Shown piece by piece: positions 32,415-32,887 of a stretch of DNA of 32,887 nucleotides. A program made the translations under genes and the position numbers. Numbering within the stretch: position 1 is the first letter of the stretch; every line of letters begins with the position of its first letter. The notes beneath the pieces are model-generated. The model had not been told where the DNA came from and searched no databases. It saw only the letters and a list, made by a program, of their open reading frames with translations. The DNA is from an uncultured Clostridia bacterium (lineage in GTDB: Bacteria; Bacillota; Clostridia; TANB77; CAG-465), in contig CALWOC010000010.1 in assembly GCA_944383015.1 (NCBI GenBank), positions 1-32,887 of the forward strand. Reading direction: 5' to 3'.

Positions 32415-32887
32415 ATAATGACTTATTTTTCTTACTATAACAAAAGCTGATAAAGTAAATAGTGCAACAAGCATATAAATATTTATATCACCTGTATCCA
32501 CATTTATTTCTTCTGGTACTTTTTCATATACTATGTCAAATACTATCTCTCCTGCTACAAATGTTGCTCTAATCTCTCTTTCTCCTACTATTTTATATCC
32601 TTCTATTTCTGGAGCTTCCATATAGAATTCTTTTCCTTCTTCTCCTTCTTCTATATATGTCTCTAATAATTTGTTTCCTTCTTTATCTACAAAATTTACC
32701 TTTATTGTTCCTTTCTCTATTGGCTCTACTACTACTTTCTGTTTTACTACAAATACTAACTCTGTTTCTCCTTCTTTATACTCTCCTTCTAAGCTTTCTG
32801 GTCTTTTTATTATCTCATATCCTTCTATCTCTTTTTCTTCTACTTTATATTTATCTCCTACTTTTCCTTCGCTTTCTTCTCTTAATA
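32397..32887 (-). CDS. C-terminal end of a second MucBP/NVDTGD surface protein (5' beyond window)
   Basis: The frame is open from the right edge to the stop at 32397; 163 complete codons of a longer protein are visible, and the start is outside the window. It begins in a MucBP-like repeat (LREESEGKVGDKYKVEEK), continues with EKGTIKVNFVDKEGNKL and a second repeat, and ends EEINVDTGDINIYML followed by a hydrophobic segment and the basic tail RKISHYKNSAS. It is nearly the same as the C-terminus of the neighbouring MucBP-repeat protein apart from the membrane segment and tail. An internal Met at 32621 is not a real start, because homology continues upstream of it. Wall or membrane attachment by a sortase-like signal is inferred. 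Confidence 0.9.
   Translation of the reverse strand, partial: LREESEGKVGDKYKVEEKEIEGYEIIKRPESLEGEYKEGETELVFVVKQKVVVEPIEKGTIKVNFVDKEGNKLLETYIEEGEEGKEFYMEAPEIEGYKIVGEREIRATFVAGEIVFDIVYEKVPEEINVDTGDINIYMLVALFTLSAFVIVRKISHYKNSAS
32486..32887. repeat. Shared C-terminal segment, copy 2 (continues past the edge)
   Basis: Counterpart of 27980-28390. Similarity is high but not perfect, unlike the 434-bp repeat on the left side. Confidence 0.85.

Noticed and set aside
32399..32621. Stand-alone 74-residue gene at the right edge
   Set aside because: The frame and MucBP homology continue upstream to the window edge, so it is the end of a larger gene.

Overview
The window is about 70-75% A+T, uses the standard genetic code with Shine-Dalgarno leaders and SigA-type promoters, and carries spoVG, uvrC, a DUF1540 protein and a DUF2344 protein. 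Together these suggest an uncultured low-GC Clostridia-type Firmicute, possibly a gut CAG-type lineage. That placement is inference; no 16S or other decisive marker is present.

Left third (1-15660): three very large surface-protein genes lie in tandem on the minus strand. They are an incomplete gene running off the left edge (at least 1653 residues), a 1333-residue protein and a 2131-residue protein. The two complete ones end in LPETG sorting signals. The first and third are full-length paralogues: GLUG-like beta-helix head, middle region, repeated Cna-B domains and InlB-like repeats. The second has an unrelated head on the same stalk end. The last ~150 residues of the second and third are encoded by a 434-base stretch identical base for base. 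Each gene has its own promoter and the complete ones have their own terminators, so they look like independently expressed adhesin cassettes.

Middle (15800-27715): an ordinary housekeeping island of small transcription units. It holds a DUF1540 mini-protein, a YhcC/YtqA-type radical SAM enzyme, a class-I glutamine-amidotransferase-like peptidase C26, an HD-domain protein with a coiled-coil partner, a flavin-reductase-like protein with a C-terminal PCP_red-like domain, a deoxyinosine-type DNA glycosylase, an unrecognised 170-residue protein with a near-perfect promoter and raised GC, an spoVG-uvrC-ASCH run, a DUF2344 protein, a DAO-type flavoprotein and a secreted SH3-SH3-CAP protein. A decayed Rpn-type PD-(D/E)XK nuclease gene closes the region.

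Right end (27891-32887): two more surface proteins on the minus strand, one complete (1457 residues, about fourteen MucBP-like repeats) and one running off the right edge. Both end in NVDTGD plus a membrane segment instead of LPETG, so the locus carries two kinds of C-terminal anchor. The MucBP array has a 402-base two-domain super-period.

The most interesting signal is this modular surface array: exchangeable heads on shared stalk and anchor ends, recent DNA homogenisation between neighbours, and in-phase repeats that could support length or antigenic variation. No sortase lies in the window.
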